DNA of 64,000 bases from contig NZ_JADQDM010000024.1 in the NCBI RefSeq assembly GCF_015694525.1, positions 1 to 64,000 of the forward strand, written 5' to 3'. Of this stretch, positions 49,788 through 58,790 are shown one piece after another (the stretch's first letter is position 1; each line of letters opens with the position of its first letter). The stretch comes from Hymenobacter ruricola. GTDB lineage: Bacteria; Bacteroidota; Bacteroidia; Cytophagales; Hymenobacteraceae. The notes under the pieces are model-generated. The model was not told the DNA's origin. It made no database searches and saw only the letters and a list, made by a program, of their open reading frames with translations. A program made the position numbers and the translations under genes.

Positions 49788-50834
49788 ATGTCTAGTTCCA
49801 TCCTTGCCCTGCAGGAGTTGCTCGCGCAGCCCAAGCAGGTAGTTATCACCACCCACCACAAGCCCGACGCCGACGCGCTGGGTTCGTCGCTGGCCTGGGC
49901 TGGTTACCTGAAGCAAAAGGGCCATCACGTGACCGTGGTCACGCCTTCCGACTACCCCGCTTTCCTCAACTGGATGGAGGGCAACGACGAAGTGGTGGTG
50001 TACGACAGGCGCCAGAACGACCGCCAGGTGCGCGACCTGGTGAACCGCGCCGAGGTCATCTGCTGCCTCGACTTTAGCTGCCTCGGCCGCATCAACGAAC
50101 TGGGCGAGTACGTGCGCCAGGCCAGCGGCGTAAAGGTGCTGGTGGACCACCACCAGGAGCCCGAAAGCTTCGCCGATATCGTTTTTTCGACCCCTAGCGC
50201 CGCCGCTACAGCCGAGCTGATTTTCGAAATCATCCGCGACCTTGGCGACCAGGACCTCATCACCAAAGGCATCGGCGAGGCGCTGTACGCGGGCATCATG
50301 ACCGACACGGGCTCGTTTCGCCACCCCAGCACCTCGCGCAACGTGCACCTGATTATTGCCGAGCTGCTGAAGGTCAACATCGACCTCTCCAAGGTGCACC
50401 GCCTCATCTACGACTCGCATTCCGAAATCCGCCTGCGCTTCCTGGGCTTCGTGCTGAAGGACAAGCTGGTGGTGAACCGCGAGTTCAACACCGCTTACAT
50501 TGCCATCACGCAGGAAGAACTGCGCGAGTACCAGAGCAAAACCGGCGACACCGAAGGCTTGGTAAACTACGCGCTGAGCATTGAGGGCATCAAGTTCGCG
50601 GCCGTGTTCATCGACCGCGGCGTGGCCGTGAAAATTTCTTTCCGCTCGGTGGGCAATTTCTCGGTAAGCGACTTTTCGCGCCGCCATTTCGACGGCGGCG
50701 GGCACCACAACGCGGCCGGCGGCATCAGCTACGACACGCTGGATGCAACCGTGGAGCGCTTCCTCGGCATCCTGCTTGAGTACAAGGAACAATTAACGGG
50801 TGTGCCCGCCGCCGTAGCGCCGCCGGTGGCGTAA
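49788..50834 (+). CDS. nrnA: DHH-family oligoribonuclease / pAp phosphatase
   Basis: The 348-residue DHH-DHHA1 phosphoesterase of the NrnA type degrades short RNAs and 3'-phosphoadenosine phosphate (family knowledge). The motifs are HHKPDADALGSSLAW, CCLDFSCLGRI, VLVDHHQEPE and the C-terminal DHHA1 signature GGGHHNAAGGISY. The ATG at 49788 is preferred to a TTG two codons earlier. The first FKBP gene starts 38 bp downstream, with a possible promoter motif at the nrnA stop. Confidence 0.94.
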   Translation: MSSSILALQELLAQPKQVVITTHHKPDADALGSSLAWAGYLKQKGHHVTVVTPSDYPAFLNWMEGNDEVVVYDRRQNDRQVRDLVNRAEVICCLDFSCLGRINELGEYVRQASGVKVLVDHHQEPESFADIVFSTPSAAATAELIFEIIRDLGDQDLITKGIGEALYAGIMTDTGSFRHPSTSRNVHLIIAELLKVNIDLSKVHRLIYDSHSEIRLRFLGFVLKDKLVVNREFNTAYIAITQEELREYQSKTGDTEGLVNYALSIEGIKFAAVFIDRGVAVKISFRSVGNFSVSDFSRRHFDGGGHHNAAGGISYDTLDATVERFLGILLEYKEQLTGVPAAVAPPVA

Positions 50835-50840
50835 CTTTGA
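50832..50840 (+). promoter_or_regulatory. possible -7 motif upstream of the FKBP cluster
   Basis: TAACTTTGA overlaps the nrnA stop codon and fits TAnnTTTG, 33 bp before the first FKBP start codon. Confidence 0.5.
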
Positions 50841-50872
50841 ACCGTTTCTGATTCTTCACTTCTTTTATTTTC

Positions 50873-51916
50873 ATGCGTTTTTCCTCCCGCCCTGCGCGGC
50901 AGCTGGCCTTGGCGGCCGGCCTGCTGGGCTTCGCTACCCTCACCGCCTGCAACAAAGGCGGCGGTGACTTTGCCAAGACCAAGTCCGGCATCGAGTACAA
51001 GATTTTCAAGAAAGTGGGCAACAGCTACGAGCGCCGCGAAATCGGCCCCGACGGCGACCCCACCTACAAGGACCGCATCGGCAAGTTCCTGCTCGGCCAC
51101 ATGCGCTACACCACCGGCAAGGACTCGGTGCTGCAAAACACCCGCCGCGACGTGGGCATGCCCGTGCCCCTGCCCCTGCAGGAGCTCAAGCAAAAAGGCG
51201 CTCCCGACGAGGCCCTGAGCCTGCTGCAGCCCGGCGACAGCGGCGTGTTCCGCTTCCAGGTCGATTCGTTGATTAAGCCCAAATCGGGCCAGCCGGTGCC
51301 CCCGTTCCTGAAGCGCGGCGGCAACGTGGTGATGATGTACGTGGCCACCACGGGCAAGCTCATCGACCAGGCCGAAGCCCAGGCCATGCAGCCGGAGCTG
51401 CAGAAGCGCGCCATGGCGGCCCAGATGAAGCAGCGCATGGCTTCGCCCGAGTTCAAGAAGCAGATGGAAGAGCAGAAAGCGGCTCAGACCAAAGCCCTCG
51501 CCACGCCCGAAGTGCAGGCCCAGTTCAAGAAGGACGATGCCGTGCTGCAGGACTACATGAAGAAAAACAACCTCACGATGCAGAAAACGGCTTCGGGCAT
51601 CTACTACCAGGTGCTGAAGCCGGGCACGGGCCCCAAGCCCGCCAACGGCCAGACCGTGAGCGTGAATTACAGCGGCACGCTGCTCAGCGGCAAGGAATTC
51701 GACTCGTCGGCCAAAGCCGGCCGGCCCATTGACTTCCCCATCGGCCAGGGCCAGGTGATTCCGGGCTGGGACGAAGGCATTGCCCTGCTCAACAAGGGCA
51801 GCCGCGCCATCCTGCTCATTCCCTCGCCGCTGGCCTATGGCACGCGCGGCGCGGGCGCCGACATTCCGGCCGACTCGCCGCTGAAATTCGAAGTGGAACT
51901 TGTTGACGTCCAATAA
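50873..51916 (+). CDS. FKBP-type peptidyl-prolyl isomerase lipoprotein (two-domain)
   Basis: The 347-residue lipoprotein has lipobox TLTAC at the end of its signal peptide. An N-terminal domain with SLLQPGDSGVFRFQVD and PVPPFLKRGG looks like a divergent FKBP fold. A Met/Gln/Lys-rich helical linker (AAQMKQRMASPEFKKQMEEQ) follows, then a canonical FKBP domain with VSVNYSGTLLSGKEFDSS, VIPGWDEGIALL and SPLAYGTRGAG. It should accelerate prolyl isomerisation and chaperone proteins in the periplasm. It is the first of four consecutive FKBP genes and a paralogue of the last. Confidence 0.92.
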   Translation: MRFSSRPARQLALAAGLLGFATLTACNKGGGDFAKTKSGIEYKIFKKVGNSYERREIGPDGDPTYKDRIGKFLLGHMRYTTGKDSVLQNTRRDVGMPVPLPLQELKQKGAPDEALSLLQPGDSGVFRFQVDSLIKPKSGQPVPPFLKRGGNVVMMYVATTGKLIDQAEAQAMQPELQKRAMAAQMKQRMASPEFKKQMEEQKAAQTKALATPEVQAQFKKDDAVLQDYMKKNNLTMQKTASGIYYQVLKPGTGPKPANGQTVSVNYSGTLLSGKEFDSSAKAGRPIDFPIGQGQVIPGWDEGIALLNKGSRAILLIPSPLAYGTRGAGADIPADSPLKFEVELVDVQ

Positions 51917-52008
51917 CTCTTAGTACTTACACGTTCCGATTCCGGCCAACGGGCGACGCGGCACTGCTGCCCGGGCTCCGTTGGCCGGAATCTTTTTATC
52001 GCCTCGCC

Positions 52009-52605
52009 ATGAAAAAACTTTTGCTCCGTTCGCGCTTCTGGGTGCTGGCGGCGGGCCTGCTGGTGGCGGCCCCGGCCCTGTGGAGTTGCAACTCCACCAC
52101 CTACCAACAGCAGTTGGCCGACCACGAGAACCAAATGCGCGTCATCGACGAGGACACCATTCAGCGGTATTTGCAGCGCAACAACCTCGCCAGCAAAGCC
52201 ACCCGCACCAACTCGGGCCTATACCTGGTGAGCGTGGCAGACGGTACGGGCCCCGCCGTGACCAGTGGCAAGCAAGTGCGGCTGAAGTACGTGGGCCGCT
52301 TCCTGAGCAACGGCGCGCACCCAGAGACGTCGGGCTACCCGGCGTCGGGGGGCAACCCGGCCTACCCGGCCGGGACTATTTTTGATAACTCGGCCGACAA
52401 GCACACGGCCTGCGGATGCGTCGTGTTTACGGCTGGCGACCCGTCCATCCGGCCCGGCTTCAACGAAGGCCTGCTGCTGATGCGCGCCGGCGACCGCAAG
52501 CTGCTGCTGCTGCCCTCGCGCCTGGCGTACGGCCCCGCGGGTACCACGGGTATCCCCCCGGATTCGGCCCTGATGTTCGACGTAGAAGTTCTCGAAGTTT
52601 TATAA
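52009..52605 (+). CDS. FKBP-type peptidyl-prolyl isomerase lipoprotein
   Basis: The 198-residue protein has a lipobox ALWSC and a single FKBP domain. An insertion of about 25 residues (around NGAHPETSGYPASGGNPA) precedes the TIFDNS strand. The active-site Trp of FKBPs is replaced by Phe (IRPGFNEGLLLM), so activity may be reduced. The C-terminal DSALMFDVEVLEVL is standard. It lies 92 bp after the first FKBP gene, and the next begins 6 bp downstream. Confidence 0.9.
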   Translation: MKKLLLRSRFWVLAAGLLVAAPALWSCNSTTYQQQLADHENQMRVIDEDTIQRYLQRNNLASKATRTNSGLYLVSVADGTGPAVTSGKQVRLKYVGRFLSNGAHPETSGYPASGGNPAYPAGTIFDNSADKHTACGCVVFTAGDPSIRPGFNEGLLLMRAGDRKLLLLPSRLAYGPAGTTGIPPDSALMFDVEVLEVL

Positions 52606-52611
52606 GCGACT

Positions 52612-53133
52612 ATGACGAGCGAGTGGGCTACCCGGCGCGGGCTAACAACCGTGGCTTTGGCCACGGGCCTACTGGCCGCTGCCGGGGCCCGCGCCCAGGA
52701 CGGTGGGGCCAAACCGGCCGTGCCCACCACGCCCAGCGCGCCCGTGGCCGGCTCCGATACCGTGCGCCTGGTGCCACAGCGCACCCCCAACGGGGTGCGC
52801 TACGTGTTTCATGAGCGCGGTACCGGGGCCCTGCCCCACGCCGGCAGCCGCGTGGCCGTGCGCTACACCGGTTTTTTGCCCGATGGCCACGTTTTCGATG
52901 CCACCGTGGCCTGGGGCGCGCCGTTGCGGTTTCGGGTGGGGCGGCACGAGGTGATTGCGGGCTGGGACGAGCTGCTGCCGCAGCTACCCGTGGGCTCGCG
53001 GGTGCGGGCCTGGATTCCGGCGGCACTGGCCTACGGCGCCAAAGGCGTGCGCCATCCCGACGACGACACCCGCTTTTTAATTCCTCCCGACACCGAGTTG
53101 GTGTTTGAATTGCAGGTGCTGGGCGTGCGCTAG
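52612..53133 (+). CDS. exported FKBP-type peptidyl-prolyl isomerase
   Basis: The 173-residue protein has a signal peptide ending near GARAQDGG and no lipobox cysteine. The single FKBP domain has VAVRYTGFLPDGHVFDAT, EVIAGWDELLPQLPVGS and AALAYGAKGVR, with the active-site Trp intact. It follows the previous gene by 6 bp, so the two are likely co-translated. Confidence 0.92.
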   Translation: MTSEWATRRGLTTVALATGLLAAAGARAQDGGAKPAVPTTPSAPVAGSDTVRLVPQRTPNGVRYVFHERGTGALPHAGSRVAVRYTGFLPDGHVFDATVAWGAPLRFRVGRHEVIAGWDELLPQLPVGSRVRAWIPAALAYGAKGVRHPDDDTRFLIPPDTELVFELQVLGVR

Positions 53134-53215
53134 CCGGCGCCACTCATCGCATTGTTCTTGCCCCCATTTCCTACTGGCTGGCTAGCGCCAGCTTTTTATT
53201 CACGATTTTTTGCTG

Positions 53216-54169
53216 ATGACGCGTTCTTTTCTGCTCATTCTGGCGGGTGCCCTGCTGGCCGTTGGACAGCCGGCGGCGGCACAGACGGCTCCGGCCTTTT
53301 CCCGCTTGCCTTCGGGCACTGACTACCGCCTGTTTCGCAAGGATGCGGCGGGCAAGTACCAGCCCCGTGCCCTGGCCCCGGCCGATGCGCCCTACGCCAG
53401 CCGCGCCGGCCAAGTACTCACGGTGTTCATGGAATTTCGCACCGGCCGCGACTCCGTGCTCATGCAGTCGCGCCACATGCAGCCCACGCCACAGCCCGTG
53501 CAGCTGCCCGAAAAGCCGGCCCGGGGCGGTATTGAAGAAGGCCTGAGCCTGCTGCTGCCCGGCGACAGCGGCGTGTTTCGACTGCAGGCCGATACGGTGT
53601 TTGCCAACACGTTTCATCAGCCCGTGCCGCCCTTCCTCCGCAAAAGCGGCAACACGCTGGTGGTACTGGCCAGCGCCCAGGAATTGCTGACCGTGGCCGA
53701 CATGATGGCCCGCCAGGAAAAGCTGCAGGCGGAAATGGCCAAGCGGGAGCTGGCCAAATCGGCGGGGCAAATGACGAAAGACGTGGCCCAGATTCAGGCC
53801 TACCTGAAGAAAAACAACGCCACTGCCCGTAAAACGGCCGGCGGCACCTACTACATCATCAAGAAGCTGGGCACCGGCCCCACGCCCCAGAAAGGCCAGA
53901 CCGTGCGCGTGCTGTACCGCGGCACCGTGCTGGCCACCGGCCAGGAGTTCGACTCCTCGGCCAAGCACGGCAACGAGCCCATTGCCTTCGCGCTGGGCAC
54001 GGGCCAAGTGATTCAGGGCTGGGACCAGGGCATCGCCATGCTCCCCAAGGGCAGCAAGGCCGTGCTGCTCATCCCGTCGCCGCTGGCTTATGGCACGCGC
54101 GGCGCGGGCGCCGACATTCCCGCCAACGCCGTGCTGCGCTTCGAGGTGGAGCTAGTGGATTTTCAATAA
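53216..54169 (+). CDS. exported FKBP-type peptidyl-prolyl isomerase (two-domain)
   Basis: The 317-residue protein has signal peptide FLLILAGALLAVGQPAAAQ. Its domain order matches the first FKBP of the cluster: a divergent N-terminal FKBP-like domain (LLLPGDSGVFRLQAD, PVPPFLRKSGN), a helical linker (RQEKLQAEMAKRELAK), then a canonical FKBP domain (TVRVLYRGTVLATGQEFDSS, VIQGWDQGIAMLPKGS). It lacks the lipobox of its paralogue. I take the ATG at 53216 rather than the TTG two codons earlier. It converges on recO. Confidence 0.92.
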   Translation: MTRSFLLILAGALLAVGQPAAAQTAPAFSRLPSGTDYRLFRKDAAGKYQPRALAPADAPYASRAGQVLTVFMEFRTGRDSVLMQSRHMQPTPQPVQLPEKPARGGIEEGLSLLLPGDSGVFRLQADTVFANTFHQPVPPFLRKSGNTLVVLASAQELLTVADMMARQEKLQAEMAKRELAKSAGQMTKDVAQIQAYLKKNNATARKTAGGTYYIIKKLGTGPTPQKGQTVRVLYRGTVLATGQEFDSSAKHGNEPIAFALGTGQVIQGWDQGIAMLPKGSKAVLLIPSPLAYGTRGAGADIPANAVLRFEVELVDFQ

Positions 54170-54202
54170 CTCCTACTGAGCGCTCCACTAGGCCCACCGC
54201 GC

Positions 54203-54922
54203 TTAGTTCAGCACCTGCGAGAGAATGTCCAGCGAGCGAATTTCGCCGAGCTGCTCGATGTGCAATTGGTAGTAGCGGATGATGACGTTCAGCAGTTCGT
54301 GGCGCACGCGGCCGTTGGGGATGGTGCTAGCAGCCGGCGCGCGCAGCAGCTCATCCACATAGCCGTCGAACTCGTGCAGGCGCAGGGTAGCCGGGCCGGT
54401 GGCGCCTTTGCTTATGGGCGCGTGGCCGGCCATGAGCACCTGGTCGGTAAGCTCGGCTCCGGAGCTGATGCCAAAGCCCAGGTAGGCGGCCAGTTGCAAC
54501 AGGAAAACCAGGGCGAAATTTTCGGTACCGGTAGTTTGGCGGTCGAAGGCCAGAATGGAATCGTGCAGGAACTGGAACAGGGGCTCGTTCTGCTCCTCTT
54601 CGCGCACCGCCCGGCCCACCACTTCCGACAAAAACAGCACGACGCTGCTTTTTTGCACCTCGTAGGGCAGGGTCCGGAAAGGCTCGGCGCACCGGTATTC
54701 CGACAAGCGCGTGAGGCCGCTGCTGCCCTTGGCCACGTAGGCCACCAGCTCAAGCAGCGTAAAGGGCTGAAACAGTGCGATGCGGCCCGGCGGCTTGGCC
54801 TTGCGCACGCTGTTCACCACGTAGCTCTGCACGCCCAGCCGCTCGGTGTAGATGCGGGCAATGATGCTGCTTTCGCGGTATTTGAGGTAGCTGAGGACAA
54901 TGCCCCGGGTCTTTATCAGCAT
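54203..54922 (-). CDS. recO: DNA repair protein RecO
   Basis: The 239-residue protein has an N-terminal OB fold (TRGIVLSYLKYRESSIIARI, TERLGVQSYVVNSVRKAKPP) and a C-terminal helical domain (FLLQLAAYLGFGISSG). It helps load RecA in the RecFOR pathway. The zinc-finger cysteines of some RecO proteins are absent. It lies downstream of porZ on the same strand, with a palindrome in between. Confidence 0.93.
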   Translation of the reverse strand: MLIKTRGIVLSYLKYRESSIIARIYTERLGVQSYVVNSVRKAKPPGRIALFQPFTLLELVAYVAKGSSGLTRLSEYRCAEPFRTLPYEVQKSSVVLFLSEVVGRAVREEEQNEPLFQFLHDSILAFDRQTTGTENFALVFLLQLAAYLGFGISSGAELTDQVLMAGHAPISKGATGPATLRLHEFDGYVDELLRAPAASTIPNGRVRHELLNVIIRYYQLHIEQLGEIRSLDILSQVLN

Positions 54923-54932
54923 GGTGCAATTT

Positions 54933-55046
54933 ATTGATTTGCTGATAAGGTAAGGTGCTGATGTGCTTGCTGGACGGGCCGTACTCCCTCATTCAGGAAA
55001 GGCGGCTCAGCGCATCAGCACCTTACTTCATCGGCGAATCAGCAAT
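54933..55046. repeat. type C palindromic repeat C3
   Basis: The left arm 54933-54967 and the right arm 55009-55046 are inverted and related (ATTGATTTGCTGATAAGG..., TGCTGATGTGCT). The right arm reaches the first base of the porZ stop codon and the left arm starts 10 bp from the recO start. Confidence 0.75.
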
Positions 55047-57457
55047 CATTTGCTCAGTACGGCCACTTTGCTCACGCAGCCATTTTTGCCGTCGGCATCG
55101 GTCGACAACACCAGGTAGACGCCCGAGCGCACGCGCTGGCCGTCGGGGTTGGTCAGGTTCCAGGTCACGGTGCCGCCGGCCGCGGTGGTGGCATACACCA
55201 GATGGCCTGCCACGTCGGTAATCTTCACCAGGGCGTTGTTGGCCAAACCCGAAATACCCAGGGTGCCCGCAAAGTCGGGCCGTACGGGGTTCGGGAATAC
55301 GGCCGTGCATTTCACGGGCCCTTCCGTGACGGTGGCCGTGCCGCGGAACGTGACCACGCCCGCTTGGGTGGCCACCCATACCTCGCCGGTTTTGTCGTTC
55401 ACCTTCACGTCCACGATGCGGTCGGACGGCAGCGGGCTGTTGGCGGTGGTGAAGTGCAGCAGCGCCTCGTCGGCGTCGGGGCTGAAAAGCCACAGGCCCC
55501 GGTCGGTGCCAAACCATTTGCGGTCGGCGCCGTCCACAGCCAGGGTGCGCACGGCTTCGCTGAACAGCGCGTTGAAGCCAGTGCCCTCGCCCCGCGTCAC
55601 AAACGGCTGGGTGAAACCCTGGGTGGTGGCAAAAGGCCCTTCCGGCTCCCGGAAATAGGCCACGCCCTTGATGGTGGCGGCCCAGATGAACCCGCGCCGG
55701 TCTTTGGCCAACTCGTAAATCTGGTTATCGGGCAGGCCCGAGGAGGTGTTGAACAACCGCGGCGGATTGGGCGCGGTGGGCGACGGGTCGACGGCGTAGA
55801 GGCCGATGGCGGGGCCACCCACGCTGCTGGCGTCTGTCTTGCGCGACACCGATACCCAGGCGTAGCCGTTGTCGTCCAACGCAATGCGGTCGAGGGCATC
55901 GAAACCCAGCGCGAAGGGAATGACCTGCCAGGTGGTAGTGGCCGGGTCGAAGAGGGAGAGGCCCGAGCGGCCATTATTGCGCAGGTGGCGGTTTACTACC
56001 CAGACTTTGCCTTCCGGCGTAGCAGCCAGGTCGGTTATCTCCACCCGACCAGGGATGCTAAATGTGCCCTGCAACGGAGTGCCAGCCGGCGTACTGTCGT
56101 CAAAAAGCCGGAAGTTCTTCACCCCATTCCATTCCAGCAAACCGCTGCCGAAATTGGCCACGTAGAGCGTTCCATTGGGTGTGCGGGTGCCGCGCACCGG
56201 CCTGACCGGATTTGGAAAGTCCGTCGTGCTGGGAAAGACCTTGTCCGTATAATTGGTCCACTGCCCGCCAGCGTATTCATAAAAGCCATTCTGAGGGCCG
56301 GACTCCAAAAAGAAGTACCGCTCCGAATAGCCTCCCGTAAATACATCGACCTTGTTGGAGCGAGCGTCGGCAAGCAGGCTATAAGCCAACGAGGTTTGGG
56401 GTCCATTTGCCACAAAAAACTCCGGCGTTTTGCCCGCGCCGGGGGCTGTTCGCTCCAGGCCCAGGCTATAATTAGCAACGTAATAGTTGCCATCGCGCGA
56501 GCGAACGGCATCTTCGATGGACGAAGAGCCAGCCGCCGGGGGCACCACCGTGGTAACGCCCCCGTTGCGGTCGAGCCGGCGCACGCCGGCCTGGTCGTCC
56601 ATGATGAGCAGGCCGGTGCCGCTGCTCCGCAAGCGGCGGTACTGCTGGGCCTCTGTGCCGGGCACTGGCTGCCAGGTGGCCTGAGCCGGTGGGGTAGCCG
56701 GGATGTATTTATATACCGAATGTGCATTGCCATCTATGGCAGCGTACACCTGGCCCGCTTCTACGGCCAGAAACGAGTACACGCGCTGGTCGGGCGCACC
56801 CAGGGGCGTGGGCAGGTACAGCGTCCAGTTGCGGTAGTCGAGCAGGTTGGTCGTCAGCGAGCCGCGCAGCAGGCCCACCGAAGTGGCCAGAAACAGGGCG
56901 CCGTTGGCCACCGCGGCGTCGTACACCGTCACCACTGTGCCGCCGGGGCCGATGTTGGTGTACGTGTCGCTGATTTCCAGCTTCTTCAGGTCCACCACCA
57001 CCACGCCGAAGCTTGTGCTCACGTAGGCCTTGCCGGCCCCAATCGACACCTGCTTGACGGGGACTTTGCCGCCCTGAATGGTGCCTTGCATTAGTTTGCG
57101 CTGCACGTCGCTCAGGTTGCGCACGCTGCCGTTGGGCCGCAGCACGTCGATGTTGGCGTCGCTGTACACCAGCACCGTTTGGCGGGTCAGCGAGTCGTAG
57201 GCCAGCGCGTCTACGTGCCCACCGTTGAGGCCGTCGCGCCGCGAGAGCACCTGCGAGGTGTTTTGCTTTTTATCGAAAAAATAAAAGGCGTTTTCGGTGG
57301 TCACGTACAACCGGTCGCCGGTATCGGCCAGGCGCAGGGGGCGGTTGGCGGGCAAATGCAGCTGCCAGTCGCCGTAGCCAACGGTTTGGGCGTGGGCATT
57401 GCCGGCCAGCAACAGCAGCCCGGCCCAGGCCAGCAAACAACGGGAAAAGTGGGTCAT
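55046..57457 (-). CDS. porZ: type IX secretion attachment-complex protein PorZ
   Basis: The 803-residue exported protein has signal peptide SRCLLAWAGLLLLAGNAHAQ. Two beta-propellers follow, made of two-component-regulator-like blades (DRLYVTTENAFYFFDKKQNT, KAYVSTSFGVVVVDLK). The C-terminal T9SS sorting-type domain contains AVFPNPVRPDFAGTL and RVRSGVYLVLSTDADG. PorZ binds A-LPS and feeds it to PorU in the attachment complex. The start at 57457 gives the signal peptide; the frame is open 17 codons further. It is the third T9SS gene in the window, 48 kb from porU/porV. Confidence 0.88.
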   Translation of the reverse strand: MTHFSRCLLAWAGLLLLAGNAHAQTVGYGDWQLHLPANRPLRLADTGDRLYVTTENAFYFFDKKQNTSQVLSRRDGLNGGHVDALAYDSLTRQTVLVYSDANIDVLRPNGSVRNLSDVQRKLMQGTIQGGKVPVKQVSIGAGKAYVSTSFGVVVVDLKKLEISDTYTNIGPGGTVVTVYDAAVANGALFLATSVGLLRGSLTTNLLDYRNWTLYLPTPLGAPDQRVYSFLAVEAGQVYAAIDGNAHSVYKYIPATPPAQATWQPVPGTEAQQYRRLRSSGTGLLIMDDQAGVRRLDRNGGVTTVVPPAAGSSSIEDAVRSRDGNYYVANYSLGLERTAPGAGKTPEFFVANGPQTSLAYSLLADARSNKVDVFTGGYSERYFFLESGPQNGFYEYAGGQWTNYTDKVFPSTTDFPNPVRPVRGTRTPNGTLYVANFGSGLLEWNGVKNFRLFDDSTPAGTPLQGTFSIPGRVEITDLAATPEGKVWVVNRHLRNNGRSGLSLFDPATTTWQVIPFALGFDALDRIALDDNGYAWVSVSRKTDASSVGGPAIGLYAVDPSPTAPNPPRLFNTSSGLPDNQIYELAKDRRGFIWAATIKGVAYFREPEGPFATTQGFTQPFVTRGEGTGFNALFSEAVRTLAVDGADRKWFGTDRGLWLFSPDADEALLHFTTANSPLPSDRIVDVKVNDKTGEVWVATQAGVVTFRGTATVTEGPVKCTAVFPNPVRPDFAGTLGISGLANNALVKITDVAGHLVYATTAAGGTVTWNLTNPDGQRVRSGVYLVLSTDADGKNGCVSKVAVLSK

Positions 57458-57524
57458 ACGCTTAACAGAACTCAAAAAAGAATGAAAGCCTTGGGCTTTT
57501 TTGGCCAACGCTGCGGCTCGCCAT

Positions 57525-58151
57525 TTAGTGCGCGGCCGTGGAGCGCACCTCCGGCGCGGGCCGCTCTACCTGCATGCCGCCCAGGAAACAGGGGCGGCAG
57601 CGGGCTTCGTACGAATCGGTTTCGCCCAGCAGCACCTGATTCTCGCTGGCCGCAATGCGGTAGGAATAAGAAGCAATTTCGCCGCAGCACACGCACACGG
57701 CGTGCACTTTGGTCACGTATTCGGCGGTGGCCAGCAGGGCCGGCATGGGGCCGAAGGGGCGGCCGCGGTAGTCCATGTCGAGCCCGGCCACGATGACGCG
57801 GGTGCCGTTGTTGGCCAGCTGCTCGCACACGTCGACCAGCGAAGCGTCGAAAAACTGGGCTTCGTCGATGCCCACCACGTCGGACCCCGCCGCCAGCAGC
57901 AGGATTTCGGACGGCAGGGCCACCGGCGTCGAGCGGATGCGGGCCGCGTTGTGGCTCACCACGTCCTCGGCGTGGTAGCGCGTGTCGAGGGCCGGCTTGA
58001 AGATTTCAACTTGCTGCCGCGCAATGCGGGCACGGGTGAGGCGGCGAATCAGCTCTTCGGTTTTGCCCGAAAACATGGAGCCGCACACCACTTCAATCCA
58101 GCCCCGGCGCGGGGCGTTGTGGCGGTTGCCAACGCGGGGTTCAATAAACAC
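57525..58151 (-). CDS. tdk: thymidine kinase
   Basis: The 208-residue type II thymidine kinase has P-loop VCGSMFSGKTEELIRRL, Walker B-like VVGIDEAQFFD, the lasso region and a zinc finger with CVCCGE and CRPCFLGG. It salvages thymidine. I place the start at the GTG at 58151, giving MFIEPRVGNRHNAPRRGWIE, the standard Bacteroidota opening. The reading frame is open far upstream into another gene with no stop, which is unusual. The end is 67 bp from the porZ start. Confidence 0.93.
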   Translation of the reverse strand: MFIEPRVGNRHNAPRRGWIEVVCGSMFSGKTEELIRRLTRARIARQQVEIFKPALDTRYHAEDVVSHNAARIRSTPVALPSEILLLAAGSDVVGIDEAQFFDASLVDVCEQLANNGTRVIVAGLDMDYRGRPFGPMPALLATAEYVTKVHAVCVCCGEIASYSYRIAASENQVLLGETDSYEARCRPCFLGGMQVERPAPEVRSTAAH

Positions 58152-58790
58152 AATCGGAAACGTAAGCAGGTGAGCAAACGGGCAGCTTAGGCCCATCGGA
58201 ACTCTAAAGTACGGCCTGGGGCGCAGTAGCGGGCGGCCACGGCCGGGTTCTTTTTTCCGAGCTGCACTGCGACAGGGCCTTGCGGCGGGCGGGTTTATTT
58301 TGCTTACGCTTATCAAATCCTGCGTGGCCGAGTACACCACCTCCACCGTGTCGCCCTTCCGGAAGTGGTCGAAATCTGCCGGGGCTATGCCCACGCGGTG
58401 CAGGTCATCGGGGTCCAATTCCAGCCAGGCCGAGCCCAAAACTTTCTGCTTTCTCATCACCCCGAACCGCCCTACCCAACGGTAGCCCAACCGTTGGTTT
58501 TTGGCGGGCTTGGTGATGTATTCGTAAAACGCCGCCATGCCCACAAGTACCGCGATACCGATGCCGGGCACCAGTCTGGCCGTGTACTCTTCCCAGGTGG
58601 TGGGCAGGTGGCTGCCCGGGCGCCGTGAGGGCACAAAAGGCCCCAGCAAGGCCAGCATCCCCATTCCCAACCCGATGCAGGCCATGCATTCGCGCTTTTG
58701 CGCAGCCGTTAAAGCGGCCTCCGGGTGCAGCCGTTGCTCATAAAGCGCCCAATGCTGGGCGCTTGGTTTGATGCGGGAATTACTGGGCAT
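58152..58790 (-). CDS. membrane protein of unknown function, in frame with tdk
   Basis: The segment of about 213 codons starts at the ATG at 58790 (MPSNSRIKPSAQHWALYEQR). Two hydrophobic segments (MACIGLGMGMLALLGPFV and IGIAVLVGMAAFYEYI) are followed by a soluble domain ending DTVEVVYSATQDLISVSKIN. The family is unknown. There is no stop codon after that natural-looking end: the frame runs on through GC-rich sequence into tdk. Either this is a true fusion, or an indel near the A-run at about 58255 has hidden a stop. Its start overlaps the end of the upstream ferredoxin gene by 11 bp. Confidence 0.6.
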
